NCBI GenBank assembly: GCA_036557885.1
Contig: DATBGS010000080.1
Coordinates: forward strand, 1-64,000
From: DATBGS01 sp036557885
Lineage (GTDB): Bacteria; Chloroflexota; Ktedonobacteria; Ktedonobacterales; DATBGS01
Length of the DNA stretch: 64,000 bases
Direction: 5' to 3'
This document shows positions 1 through 8,841 of the stretch, in pieces (within the stretch, counting starts at the first letter, position 1; the number at the start of each line of letters is the position of its first letter). The notes beneath the pieces are model-generated. The model ran no database searches, had not been told where the DNA came from, and worked only from the letters and a program-made list of their open reading frames with translations. Made by a program: the position numbers and the translations under genes.

Positions 1-89
1 CGCTGCCCCTCCTCTCTCTTGCTTGTACACAGCAGGTTGAACAAAAAGGTGGTGTCTGCCCCTTGCTATCTCTCTCCCAGTCAAGGAGC

Positions 90-461
90 TTACACAGCTT
101 GAGAGGTGAGCTGATTCACAAGCGTCAGCACGCTCTCCAGATCAAATGGTTTGGGTAGAATTGCCTGGACAGGCTCCTGGAGCGGTTGGGGATCCTGGGC
201 CATATTCCCTGCCGACATGAGCACCACGATATTGCTATCCAACAGCGCCTGATCCTCACGCAGCACTTGCAGGACAGCATTTCCATCCATATAGGGCATC
301 ATCAGGTCCAGCAAGATGAGCCATCCGCCCTCCTGTTGCAAAATGCCCAGCCCTTCCCGACCATTGCGCGCCGCTTTCACGTGGAATCCTTCCTCGGTGA
401 GCAGCATAGTCAGTAACTGACAGAGTGCCGGGTCGTCATCTATGACCAGAACCTTTGACAT
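90..461 (-). CDS. Single-domain response regulator (receiver only)
   Basis: A stand-alone CheY-like receiver of 123 residues; it accepts phosphate from a histidine kinase and signals by protein contact, as there is no output domain. The acidic pocket (D8, D9), phospho-acceptor D52 (in LILLDLMMPYMDG), switch Ser83 and Lys104 (ILPKPFD) are all present, so it should be active. The start was placed at ATG 461, preceded by AAAGGGGAG about ten bases upstream; a reading 17 codons longer has no ribosome site. No kinase gene is adjacent. The partner is unknown; the nearest kinases are at 46.7 and 54.4 kb. Confidence 0.9.
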   Translation of the reverse strand: MSKVLVIDDDPALCQLLTMLLTEEGFHVKAARNGREGLGILQQEGGWLILLDLMMPYMDGNAVLQVLREDQALLDSNIVVLMSAGNMAQDPQPLQEPVQAILPKPFDLESVLTLVNQLTSQAV

Positions 462-809
462 GCGCAGGCTTCTCCCCTTTCTTGTTTCCCCGCCAGAGGG
501 AATCCTCGCCATAAGTGTAAACTTGGATTCGGGTGCAGTCTGTAGCCCATGTTACACAGCGGCTACGAGGCCGCTCGTAAGGTTGGCGGGGGTCTGCTGA
601 CGGGGGCGGGTTTCCGCCTTTCCTGGCAAGAATTGCTGGACTAAAGGGAGGGGGTACATCACATGAGGCGTGTGTAGCGCGAACCACAGACGCATGGACT
701 CACGATCTCGTAATCTTAATATGCGTTGAAAAGTAGAAAGGTGGGGGTGTTCCGGCCTATTACTGGTAGACTGTTGATGGTGGCGGCACACATCGCCTGA
801 GAAGGAAGG
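462..809. other. Intergenic region between divergent regulators
   Basis: About 350 bases separate two divergent regulator genes. A short hairpin, AGCGGC/GCCGCT, sits at 558-575. A sigma-54-like string TGGCAAGAATTGC occurs near 620 but with 8 instead of 10 bases between GG and GC, so it is not called. No convincing sigma-A promoter or small gene was seen. Confidence 0.5.
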
Positions 810-1835
810 ATGACTCACTCCATGTATCTTGAGGTATATATTAGCGGCCAGAGTCCTGAAGCTCAGGAACTCCTTCTCATTGCTGAGCAGGCAAGTCAGG
901 TGCCTGGCCTTGAAGTCTCTGTGGTCAATATGGATGACCCTGAACAACGCCGGACCCCGCTTGGGAAGAGTCCGGTTGCTTTGCTTGATGACCGCGTGGT
1001 TTCGGTGGAGCCTCCAGCCTGGTCTGCTTTTTTAGAAGAACTGCGCGAGGAGACAAAGGAGAACCGCCAGCCGCGCGGCCCATCGGTGAGAGGCGGACGC
1101 CGTTCCGAGGCACGCTGGTATCAGACCCCATCTTCACCAAGTTCCCTGCTTGCCATTGACCTCTTCTCCGATCTGGGAGAAGAAGATATACAATCGCTGC
1201 GCCGCGAGATGACCGAGCAATTCTTTGCCAAAGGACAAATCATTTATTTACAAGAGGAACAGGCCCAGGAATTATTTCTTCTCAAAAAAGGACGGGTGCA
1301 AACCTATCGCCTGACTACTTCAGGGAAACGGCTGGAGTTGACCACCGTTCCCGCGGGGACATTCTTTGGTGAGGTGCCTTTGCTAGAGCGCGTGACGCAT
1401 CACGCAACTGCCGAGGCCACCGAAGATGCAGTGCTGGGTGTGGTGCGCCGCTCGGCTCTGGAGCGCATGATTCGGGAGCGCCCAACCATTGCGTTGCGCA
1501 TGATTCACGAGCTGAGCCGCCGCATTGCGCTCAGTGCCCGGCGTTTGGAGGAGTTTGCTTACCAGAGCGCGCCAACACGTCTGGTCGCGGAACTTTTGCG
1601 TTTGCAGCAGAGCCATCCCGATAATGTTATTCCTATTACGCATCAAGAATTGGGTGAGATCACGGGGCTGCTGCGCGAGACGGTCACAAAGCTGCTCAAC
1701 GAATTTAAGGCAGCCGGTCTGGTGGAATTGCGGCGGGGGCATATTCTTCTGAAAGACAGCGCGCGCTTGCAAGCGCTCATCCGCGAGTTTGAGATGACCC
1801 ATCCGCATTCATTGGAGCCAATCTCTTCCAAGTGA
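810..1835 (+). CDS. Crp/Fnr-type regulator with N-terminal thioredoxin/KaiB-like domain
   Basis: A 341-residue transcription factor. Residues about 5-80 look like a thioredoxin-fold domain of the KaiB/glutaredoxin kind (YLEVYISGQSPEAQ, then a second strand ending VVNMDDPEQ and a SPVALLDD turn) without a CxxC motif. Residues about 120-235 form a cyclic-nucleotide-binding-type beta barrel (LKKGRVQTYRL, GTFFGEVPLLE). Residues about 255-320 form a Crp winged helix (HQELGEITGLLRETVTKLLN). Ordinary Crp/Fnr proteins are 200-250 residues, so the N-terminal part is extra. No Fnr-type cysteine cluster is visible. The start is uncertain: ATG 810 lies directly after AAGGAAGG, and ATG 822 has the better spacing. 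The ligand is not known. Confidence 0.85.
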   Translation: MTHSMYLEVYISGQSPEAQELLLIAEQASQVPGLEVSVVNMDDPEQRRTPLGKSPVALLDDRVVSVEPPAWSAFLEELREETKENRQPRGPSVRGGRRSEARWYQTPSSPSSLLAIDLFSDLGEEDIQSLRREMTEQFFAKGQIIYLQEEQAQELFLLKKGRVQTYRLTTSGKRLELTTVPAGTFFGEVPLLERVTHHATAEATEDAVLGVVRRSALERMIRERPTIALRMIHELSRRIALSARRLEEFAYQSAPTRLVAELLRLQQSHPDNVIPITHQELGEITGLLRETVTKLLNEFKAAGLVELRRGHILLKDSARLQALIREFEMTHPHSLEPISSK

Positions 1836-2154
1836 AGTACCCCAGCGCTCAAGCACGTGCCGCCTGGACAGGCGGCGCCTTCGGCAGATGGCCTGCACGC
1901 GCCGCGCTCATCTCCCCGCCACATGAATACTAATGGGAAGTACGCGACGTTGGTACCGCAAGGCGCCCTTATTTTTTATTAGTGGCCTGAGAAGGTACAC
2001 TGCTGAGTCCCCCGGCTTGCCCAGGGCTTCAGGCAGGACAAGCTGCGTCCCGCCTGGGCTAAGCTAAAAATATCCCATTTGCTTCCCTGCGCGTGAATGG
2101 AAGGTACTCGGTGAGGAGTGGGCAGAAGCATTTCTTCCTGAAACGCGGACCAGA

Positions 2155-2189
2155 AGCGCTGCTACAACCGGAGCAGCGCTTTTGTTGTT
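2155..2189 (+). terminator. Intrinsic terminator-like hairpin
   Basis: A perfect 9-bp stem AGCGCTGCT/AGCAGCGCT with an 8-base loop is followed by TTTGTTGTT. It lies 320 bases after the Crp-like gene and before the promoters of the GH5 gene, so it would insulate the two. Confidence 0.55.
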
Positions 2190-2287
2190 GGCGAACCTCC
2201 TTGATCGCTGCATAGCGCTCGTTAGATAGCCTATCCGCAAAGCCTGGGCATGCCCCAAGCCAACCAGAAGCCCCCTACACCGCAGCC

Positions 2288-2303
2288 TGGCATAGTCCTT
2301 GCC
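2288..2303 (+). promoter_or_regulatory. Candidate sigma-54 promoter upstream of GH5 gene
   Basis: TGGCAT-AGTCC-TTGCC has the GG-N10-GC spacing of a -24/-12 promoter. It lies about 140 bases before the GH5 start. Confidence 0.5.
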
Positions 2304-2345
2304 TTCTTGCGCAAAGCTAAGCGGAGAAAGTGCGGATTCGTACTG

Positions 2346-2375
2346 TTGACATAGACCTCATCTGATCTCTAAACT
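2346..2375 (+). promoter_or_regulatory. Candidate sigma-A promoter of GH5 gene
   Basis: TTGACA, 18 bases, then TAAACT. The predicted start of transcription is near 2382, about 60 bases before the GH5 ATG. Confidence 0.5.
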
Positions 2376-2440
2376 GCGCCGGAATAGTTAAGGTTCACGG
2401 ATGCAAGAAGCCAACTATTTCGTTAGAGAGAGAGAGGTTC

Positions 2441-3694
2441 ATGGCACATTCCCGAACCAGTCGTCTTGTCATCGTCCTGGCTTTTCTTGTGCTTCAAGCA
2501 GGAGTGCTCGTTGCTTGTAGTAATCCACCGGATGTAGCATCGTTGTCGTATCACCTTCCAAATATTAGCGGTCCACTCCATACCGACGGGTCAAAGCTAG
2601 TGGATAACTCTGGACAAGAGGTCCACCTCAGCGGCGTCAGTTGGTTTGGATTTGAGACATCTACGTTTGCTCCACATGGCCTGCAAGCCCGCAACTGGCG
2701 TGACATGTTGGCCCAGATGGTCAAGGCTGGCTTTAATACAATTCGCCTGCCCTATTCTAACCAACTCTTCGATCCAGCCAGCGCACCACAGGGCATTGAT
2801 TACAATTTGAATCCTGATCTGGTCGGCTTACAGGGCCTGGCCTTGATGGATAAGATAGTGCAGGGCGCCGGGCAACTGGGGCTAAAGATCATTCTGGATC
2901 AGCACCGGCCTGATGCCTATGCTCAATCCAACCTCTGGTATACCGATCATCTGCCAGAGTCCCGCTGGATCGGTGATTGGGTCATGCTGGCGAAGCATTA
3001 CAAGGGCAATCCCACCATCATTGGCGCCGATTTGCATAATGAGCCACACGGCCAGGCCACCTGGGGCGACGGCAATACGGCAACCGACTGGCGTTTGGCA
3101 GCGGAGCGCGGAGGCAATGCCATCCTCGCTGTGAATCCCGATTGGTTGATTCTGGTGGAAGGCGTTGAGCAGTTCCAGGGCGACTCCTACTGGTGGGGTG
3201 GCAACCTGGAAGGCGCTGCGCAGTATCCGGTGCGGCTCTCCAAGCCAGATAAACTGGTCTATTCGGCGCATGATTACGGGCCAGGCGTGTGGATGCAATC
3301 CTGGTTTCAGGCGCCCAATTTCCCTCTCAACCTTCCCGCCATGTGGGAAAAGCACTGGGCCTACCTGCAACTGCAAAACAAGGCGCCCGTCTTGATGGGC
3401 GAGTTTGGCGGCAAGTCAATGGGCCAGGATATTGAAGGCGTCTGGCAGCGCGCGCTGGTGGCGTTCCTGAAGATCAATCACATCAGTTACACCTACTGGT
3501 CCTGGAACCCAGATTCCGGGGATACCGGCGGCGTGCTGGAGCCGGATTGGAAGACGCTTGACCCGGCCAAGATGGATGTCCTTTCTGCCTATCAGTGGCC
3601 GCTGCTGGATAACCCGCAGACCCATAAGGGTCAGGGCCAGATGCCAGGTCCAGCGGATGTCTCGAATGCCTATCAGTGGGACGAATCTAAGTAA
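2441..3694 (+). CDS. Secreted lipoprotein glycoside hydrolase family 5 (cellulase/mannanase type)
   Basis: A 417-residue exported endo-glycanase. The N-terminus is a lipoprotein signal (hydrophobic run, then LVAC with Cys26), so it should sit on the outer face of the membrane. The clan-A barrel follows: NTIRLPY near residue 100, general acid/base Glu201 in ADLHNEPHG, a WGGNLEG loop, SAHDYGPGVW near 276-284, and nucleophile Glu321 in VLMGEFGG. Family 5 includes cellulases, mannanases and xyloglucanases; the exact substrate cannot be read from the sequence. Its products could feed the importer, GH1 and GH38 genes at 12.6-23.6 kb (inference). A GAGAGAG-rich ribosome site precedes the ATG. Confidence 0.9.
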   Translation: MAHSRTSRLVIVLAFLVLQAGVLVACSNPPDVASLSYHLPNISGPLHTDGSKLVDNSGQEVHLSGVSWFGFETSTFAPHGLQARNWRDMLAQMVKAGFNTIRLPYSNQLFDPASAPQGIDYNLNPDLVGLQGLALMDKIVQGAGQLGLKIILDQHRPDAYAQSNLWYTDHLPESRWIGDWVMLAKHYKGNPTIIGADLHNEPHGQATWGDGNTATDWRLAAERGGNAILAVNPDWLILVEGVEQFQGDSYWWGGNLEGAAQYPVRLSKPDKLVYSAHDYGPGVWMQSWFQAPNFPLNLPAMWEKHWAYLQLQNKAPVLMGEFGGKSMGQDIEGVWQRALVAFLKINHISYTYWSWNPDSGDTGGVLEPDWKTLDPAKMDVLSAYQWPLLDNPQTHKGQGQMPGPADVSNAYQWDESK

Positions 3695-3722
3695 CGTGCC
3701 GATAGCGCAGGTACTTTAGAGC

Positions 3723-6638
3723 TTATTCCGACTCGGAGCCATCTGGCTCCGAGTCGAAGCTATATTCGCCCGTCAGATGCAGATGCTCCCAGAGGATGGG
3801 TGAGAGATGCGGCCAGATGTTGTCTGGCACTGGCTGGCCGCGCTGCCCCAGCGTCTCGGCGGCAACCGCCAGATGAAAGGTATTCCAGACGATGACGGCA
3901 TTGATCACCAGACTTAACGCCAGCGCGCGATTCAGCCGGGCTTCATCTCCCCGGTCAGCGAAGCGTCCCTGTTTGCCAAAAAAGATGGCATAGGCGAGCG
4001 CTTCAAGCGACCTGGCTCTGTTTAGCCCCATCAGCACGCGCTGGCGCAGGGTTGGCTCATCCAGATAGTTCAGGATATAGCGTGTTCTGGCAATGCGGCC
4101 CAGTTCTTGAAGCGCCTGCTGCACCGGGTCGGGATGGCGCATTGCCTGGAACTTGCTGATGAGCAGGGAGGGCATGGCAAGCTGATCTTTTAGCGAGGCC
4201 GCCAGGCAGTTGAGCCTGTCCCATTGGGAGGCAATGAGCGTTTCAGAGGGCGTGTGGCGCAGGATGGGGTCCAGCCAACCATAAAACGCATCGTCCCTTG
4301 GGCGAGTCAGCGCTTTCTCCGAAAGATCATGCAGTTGGGGTGCGAAACGATAGCCAAGCAGCTCACATATCCCAAAGAGTAAGTCGCTGGTATCGGTAAG
4401 CTCTGTCGTTTGCTCACGGATGGGGACGGACTCCCAGAAGGCTAAGCCATCCAGGAGATACGCTGTGTCAGCGATCAAAGGGTCTGCCAGGCCCATCCAG
4501 AGCTGCGGCCCCTGGTCGAGGCTCTGGCTGAAGAGAGTGACATTGCCGCGTGTGCCCAGCGACGGCGGGCGTTGATGCGCTGCTGAGCCAGTCACCAGGA
4601 CATCAAACTCCAGGGTGCTTGCTACCAGGAGGGTACCTGCCCCGAAGCGTTCAGCCAGCGGCTGATGCTGTTGATAGCGAATCAGCCGCTGGCTGGCCTG
4701 GCGCAGTGTTTCTTCGCGGATATACCAATCATAGACGCGCACCAGTTGGCCGTAGGGAATCCCTGACGCATCGGCCATCGTGGTCAGGCTGATATTCGTA
4801 GCCTCGGCCACCAGCACTGCCATGAGGGGCGGGCGCAGTTCTGCCAGTTGCGCTGCCGTTGGCTCGCGGCGGGCCGTCAGGTGGGAGAAGACCGAGGTAA
4901 ACTGCGTCCAGCCATCAACCGCCATAAGCAGATCAGCCAGGCCAATGCGGGGCAGCAGGGTGGTCAAAGCGCGGCGGGTGCTGGTGATGGCTGGGGGCGT
5001 CTGAAGTTCTTCATGCTCCATCAGAAGCAGCTTCCCTTCCTGCACCTGGGCCAGCGTGTTCTCAGGGCGGTGCCCCGCAATCTGGGTTGCCAGGCCATGT
5101 AACTCGGCTTTGGCCTGTGCCAGATACGCTGCGCCATCTTCAGGGAGTCCGCGCTGCTTCAGCCAGGCAGCGCGTTGTTTTTGCCAGTCAGCAGGCGCAT
5201 ACAGATAGTGCTCCGGGCGCGCGTAGCGCTGGCTGCCTTCCACTGTGATGTCGCCCGAACGCAGGGCCAGACGCAATTGATACAGCAGCGTGAGTTCCCA
5301 GGCCCGCCGATCCACACCTTTTGGCCCGGCTACCGCGCGCAGCCAGCGCTGGGGCACAAAGCCGAGCGGCGCTTCTTTGGGCACCTTTTTGCGGCGCTCG
5401 GAATCCATCGCGCGCAGCGTTTCCAGCCCTTCCATCACCAGATCGTGCGGGCGGGCGGAGTCAAACTGGACGGTCTGGAGCACCAGCCGTGTAGACTCGC
5501 GCATCTGGGGATAGCGGCGTTTCAGCAGCGTAAAGAAGGTATCCGTCTCGCTCTGGTCGAGCGATTGGCTTTGCGTCACCAGCGCCCCCACCTGGTTGCG
5601 CGGAATGCGTTGAAAAATCTCATCGCGCAGCGCTTCAGAGGGGACGCTGGTATCAAGCAAGACCTGGGTGATTTTACGGAACAGCCGGGCGCTGGTCAGT
5701 TGTGCCTGCGCCTGTTCTGCCTGGGTTTTGCGCAGGTCGGCCTCGGCATGCGCGAATATGCGACCAATCAGCGTCTCGAACATCTCGACGATAGCATCGG
5801 TAATTTCCTGGCTGCGCACCGCCAGAAACGCCAGCAGCAGCGTGTAGCGCTTGGCGGGCGGGTAGCGCCGGAGGGCTTGAGATGAGAGGCGCCTGACGAT
5901 GGCTGCCCATTGCGACAGGCGCAGCGGCTGAATCGGTCCCCAGTCAATGCTCATTGGCAGGGTGTCACGAATGAGCGTCAAGCGCTGGCATTCGTCTCGC
6001 AGGGTCTTCGTGGAAGTGGCGTGCGGAGGCGCCACGAGGTCGGCCAGTGGACTCTTGCCTTGATCGGTCTGGCACAGCGCGTCCAGTTGCTCGCATTGTT
6101 CCTGGCTCAACTGGCTGGCGATATTTTGGAACAGGCTCTCTTCTGCTTCGTGGCGCGCCTGATAAATAATGCGCTCGACGGTGGTTCTGCCCATTGGCCG
6201 GAGGATGCCCTGGCGAATCATCCAGGCATCGGCGGCTTCCAGCAGCGCGCTCACATTGCCGGTTTGGGCCACCTGCACGGCAATAAAGGCGCGCAGGCGT
6301 TCGGCATCCTCAGTGGTGAATGAGCGCAGGCGCAGATAGTCCTGCACCGCCGTTACATCTGCTGGTTGCAATCCGGTCCAGGCTTTCTCGTGCGCCACCT
6401 CTTCCGGTTTGAGGCCAAGCTGGGCGCTTACGGATTGAACCAGCGTTTCGGGGAGCGCGGCCAGATGGGGGGCAATCCTGCGCTCGGCCCTGGCCCACAG
6501 CAGCAATAAAGCCCGCGCGAGCCGGCGGGTGTCATCCTGCACAGCGTTGATCAGAGCCAGGTCTGCGGCGCTGATCTGCATCTCTGGCCTGGCCGCTCGT
6601 GCTCTTTCATCGGATGGTGCTAGCCTGGCAGGTAGCAT
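3723..6638 (-). CDS. Full-length Tn3-family transposase-like protein, catalytic triad apparently lost
   Basis: This 971-residue protein aligns along its whole length with Tn3-type TnpA proteins: an N-terminal DUF4158-like DNA-binding part, then the large DDE domain with landmarks such as ELGRIARTRYILNYLDE and LSLVINAVIVWNT. At the three catalytic positions an ungapped comparison with Tn3 TnpA (D689, D765, E895) reads Ser674, Glu746 and Arg876: GMRF-type SADG becomes ASTL, TDT becomes TEL, and LNRGES becomes LNRARS. A TDT tripeptide lies three residues later, so the second position is less certain. No resolvase gene and no 38-bp GGGG terminal repeats were seen at either edge. The start is ATG 6638, after AAGGAG with 8 bases spacing; a reading 19 codons longer has no ribosome site. 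The intact frame suggests a domesticated or recently inactivated protein. Confidence 0.85.
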   Translation of the reverse strand: MLPARLAPSDERARAARPEMQISAADLALINAVQDDTRRLARALLLLWARAERRIAPHLAALPETLVQSVSAQLGLKPEEVAHEKAWTGLQPADVTAVQDYLRLRSFTTEDAERLRAFIAVQVAQTGNVSALLEAADAWMIRQGILRPMGRTTVERIIYQARHEAEESLFQNIASQLSQEQCEQLDALCQTDQGKSPLADLVAPPHATSTKTLRDECQRLTLIRDTLPMSIDWGPIQPLRLSQWAAIVRRLSSQALRRYPPAKRYTLLLAFLAVRSQEITDAIVEMFETLIGRIFAHAEADLRKTQAEQAQAQLTSARLFRKITQVLLDTSVPSEALRDEIFQRIPRNQVGALVTQSQSLDQSETDTFFTLLKRRYPQMRESTRLVLQTVQFDSARPHDLVMEGLETLRAMDSERRKKVPKEAPLGFVPQRWLRAVAGPKGVDRRAWELTLLYQLRLALRSGDITVEGSQRYARPEHYLYAPADWQKQRAAWLKQRGLPEDGAAYLAQAKAELHGLATQIAGHRPENTLAQVQEGKLLLMEHEELQTPPAITSTRRALTTLLPRIGLADLLMAVDGWTQFTSVFSHLTARREPTAAQLAELRPPLMAVLVAEATNISLTTMADASGIPYGQLVRVYDWYIREETLRQASQRLIRYQQHQPLAERFGAGTLLVASTLEFDVLVTGSAAHQRPPSLGTRGNVTLFSQSLDQGPQLWMGLADPLIADTAYLLDGLAFWESVPIREQTTELTDTSDLLFGICELLGYRFAPQLHDLSEKALTRPRDDAFYGWLDPILRHTPSETLIASQWDRLNCLAASLKDQLAMPSLLISKFQAMRHPDPVQQALQELGRIARTRYILNYLDEPTLRQRVLMGLNRARSLEALAYAIFFGKQGRFADRGDEARLNRALALSLVINAVIVWNTFHLAVAAETLGQRGQPVPDNIWPHLSPILWEHLHLTGEYSFDSEPDGSESE
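3729..3756. repeat. Perfect 12-bp inverted repeat at the end of the transposase-like gene
   Basis: CGACTCGGAGCC and its complement are separated by 4 bases, inside the last codons of the Tn3-like gene. It could end transcription from that gene or, read on the other strand, from the GH5 gene that stops at 3694. There is no T-tract. Confidence 0.5.
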
Positions 6639-6755
6639 AAGGTTTTCTCCTTCCCTGACTAGCGTCTTTGTCTCAGTGGGTGCGGATGAAGCCATGCCGA
6701 AGCGGGTGGGGAATCCAGATGTAATTTTTCGAGCCAGCGCATAAGGGGCTTCTTT

Positions 6756-7283
6756 TCACCAGAGAACTGCCGGGTGCACCGAGAGGTCATTTCCCGCCAG
6801 ATCAACATGCTGCACGTCTTCAACGCAGCCAGTTGGCTGTGTCGTCAAGATGTAGATGCGCTGCGCAAGCAAACCAGTGCCGTTTTTCGCCGTCACCAGA
6901 TAGAGGTGAATCTCGCCGCGCTCGTCGTTCTGCGGATGCGTGCCCAGATAGTCCATCGTCAAAGTCACCCCCTGGCTGGCCTCATAGCTCTTTTGCTGTG
7001 CCGCCTGACGCTGGAGTTCATCTATCGGAATCCTGGCTTGAAGGTCTGGACACAACTGATGCCAACCCAGCGCCCCATCTCTCTTGATCACCGATTGCAT
7101 AAAGAGATCTGCCGGGGGAGATGCCACCTTTTGCGCCCGATGCGCGAAGGTGAGCCAGACATAGGTTGTGCTTACGGCCAGAGCGATCAGACCCAGCAGC
7201 ACCATCAGATAGACAACCCACCTGCGGCGGGGCCGCAGTTCCTTCTGCCCACCCAGGGGTGTGTTCACTTCTGTAAATGCCAT
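6756..7283 (-). CDS. Membrane-anchored protein of unknown function
   Basis: A 175-residue protein with a short basic N-terminus (RPRRR), one membrane helix at about residues 22-45 and an extracytoplasmic domain of about 125 residues. That domain (MQSVIKRDGALGWHQLCPDLQARI, then LTMDYLGTHPQ and IYILTTQPTGC) recalls small NTF2-like lipoproteins that accompany other membrane proteins, but the family is not recognised with certainty. A GGAGG site lies 8 bases before the ATG. It is divergent from the DUF4097-type gene at 7.6 kb. Confidence 0.75.
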   Translation of the reverse strand: MAFTEVNTPLGGQKELRPRRRWVVYLMVLLGLIALAVSTTYVWLTFAHRAQKVASPPADLFMQSVIKRDGALGWHQLCPDLQARIPIDELQRQAAQQKSYEASQGVTLTMDYLGTHPQNDERGEIHLYLVTAKNGTGLLAQRIYILTTQPTGCVEDVQHVDLAGNDLSVHPAVLW

Positions 7284-7608
7284 CCACCATCCCTCCTTAG
7301 TAACATATCCACCTGAGATTGCGGGCTATGCTGAGAGAAGCGCCAACGGCGTGCCTGGCGCCACTTACAACAGTCTCGTTTGGGGTTATGTAGTAGTTTT
7401 AACCCTCTTGTTGGGAAAAGTTCTGTAGCGAAAACCACATGTGGCTGAATTTGAACAGGAAAATTTTCCGGCCCCTTCCTTTCGCTGGCGGCTCTTTCTG
7501 ATGTGAGCAGCAGTTCTGTAGCTGCTGCTACAGACATACGCTCAATTTTTGAGTAGGTTTTGAGGGAAGAATCCCCTTTCACCAGCCAGCAAGAAGCAGG
7601 AGCGGGAG
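7284..7608. other. Divergent intergenic region with palindromes
   Basis: About 325 bases between two divergent membrane-protein genes. It contains the palindromes CCACATGTGG (7435-7444) and GGAAAATTTTCC (7458-7469), both possible operators, and a CTGTAGC/GCTACAG hairpin at 7516-7533. No clear sigma-A or sigma-54 promoter was found. Confidence 0.5.
7516..7533. repeat. Short TGTAGC/GCTACA hairpin
   Basis: CTGTAGC-TGCT-GCTACAG. The arms share the TGTAGC/GCTACA core with the larger palindromes at 20254-20286 and 33336-33397. Confidence 0.5.
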
Positions 7609-8694
7609 ATGAGCAAGGAGCAATCGCCAGTCTTGCGCGCGGAGGAGCCGCAGCCCGAACCAGACTTCCCCACGCCTCTTTCAAGCTGGCAAGGACCGCC
7701 TTTCGTGCGCCCATTTGACACCGGCCCGGAAGAAGCCGAAGCCACAAACGAGCGGGCGTCGCAGCCAGCACAACCCTCATTGACGGGGCGTCTTCCTCCG
7801 TCCTGGCGCACCCGCAAGTCCTGGCTGATTGCGGGCGTCGTGGCGCTATGTCTTTTGCTGCTTTTCTACGCGGTCAGGCCAACGGCTGCACCGCCCGCGC
7901 ATCAGCCCGATCCGAATACCAAGACCTTCTTGCTGGGTGGGTTTCTGGGTGGGGCGCCAACGCTGATCTTTGCGCACAAGATCGGGAATGTGCACATTCA
8001 CAGCGGTGTAGATGGGCAGGTCAGCATCAGAGAAGACAGGAACGGCTTCCCCGATGCTATCCATATCAGCTACACTCAATCTGGCGGGACCATTCATATC
8101 ACTTCAGATATTGACAGTGATCTTACCAGCGATACCTGGGTGGATTTTGATGTGGGCGTTCCCCGGCTGATGGGTTTCAGTGCCGCGTTGTTGAATGGGG
8201 GCACGCTGGAGGCCGAGAACCTTGGCGGCCCGATTACGCTGAGCAATACCAACGGCTCCATCTGGGCCACCAACGACAGCGGCTCCCTGGACTTGCAGAC
8301 AGAAAGCGGCTCGATCAATGTGAACCAGTTTAGCGGCCAGATGAAACTCACTACCCAGAATGGAACCATCACGACGGGCGACGTTCATCTCAGCGGGCGC
8401 TCTCTGGTACAGGCAGATACCGGAACCATCAACTTTCATGGGTCGCTGGACCGCAGCGCCAGCGCGCTGTTTACGGATACGAACGGCCAGGTGAGCCTCA
8501 ATATGCCCGGCCACAGCGCTTTTCATGTGCAGGTGCGCACTGGAGGCGGGGCCGTGAATACCAATTTCCCTGGCATTGCCATTCATCCTCAGTCATCAGG
8601 CATGGCAGCCGATGGCAACGTGGGCAAGCCGCCGCGCGCGCAATTGACCATCCAGACGACGAGCGGCCCCGTGCTCCTGCATCAGGAGGGGTAA
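7609..8694 (+). CDS. Membrane-anchored protein with DUF4097-type repeat domain
   Basis: A 361-residue protein with a proline-rich cytoplasmic tail of about 65 residues, one membrane helix at about 66-87 (SWLIAGVVALCLLLLFYAV) and an extracytoplasmic part of about 270 residues. The latter shows the repeated short strands of DUF4097 beta-helix domains (GPITLSNTNGSIWAT, SGSLDLQTESGSINV, GQMKLTTQNGTITTG, SLVQADTGTINFHG). Such proteins often accompany envelope-stress or regulatory modules; the role here is unknown. The ATG follows GGAGCGGGAG closely. Confidence 0.8.
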   Translation: MSKEQSPVLRAEEPQPEPDFPTPLSSWQGPPFVRPFDTGPEEAEATNERASQPAQPSLTGRLPPSWRTRKSWLIAGVVALCLLLLFYAVRPTAAPPAHQPDPNTKTFLLGGFLGGAPTLIFAHKIGNVHIHSGVDGQVSIREDRNGFPDAIHISYTQSGGTIHITSDIDSDLTSDTWVDFDVGVPRLMGFSAALLNGGTLEAENLGGPITLSNTNGSIWATNDSGSLDLQTESGSINVNQFSGQMKLTTQNGTITTGDVHLSGRSLVQADTGTINFHGSLDRSASALFTDTNGQVSLNMPGHSAFHVQVRTGGGAVNTNFPGIAIHPQSSGMAADGNVGKPPRAQLTIQTTSGPVLLHQEG

Positions 8695-8841
8695 AGAGAA
8701 TATCTGACCTTAACGTAGTCACTGTTACAGAAATTTCCTTTGAGGGGGTTTATATCATGTAAAGAAACTAGGAAATAGCACAGCAGAAAGCACTTTCTAA
8801 GGCTATGCGTGCCTCTTGAACCAGCAGATAGGCGGAATGAT

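Larger units (their letters stand above)
1836..2440. other. Long intergenic region upstream of the GH5 gene
   Basis: About 600 bases with no credible gene. It holds a terminator-like hairpin at 2155-2189, a sigma-54-type element at 2288-2303 and a sigma-A-type promoter at 2346-2375; the last two point to the GH5 gene. A string resembling a T-box antiterminator (TTGGTACCGC followed by CCCTTATTTTTT) occurs near 1955-1980, but neither a specifier stem nor an amino-acid gene goes with it. Confidence 0.6.

Noticed and set aside
615..635. Sigma-54-like TGGCAAGAATTGC
   Set aside because: GG and GC are 8 bases apart instead of 10.
1941..1980. T-box antiterminator-like string (TTGGTACCGC ... CCCTTATTTTTT)
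   Set aside because: Only about 105 bases lie between the preceding stop and the motif, no specifier stem I can be drawn, and no aminoacyl-tRNA synthetase or amino-acid gene follows.
3695..6755. Complete Tn3 transposon
   Set aside because: No terminal inverted repeats starting GGGG, no resolvase and no passenger gene could be found around the transposase-like frame.
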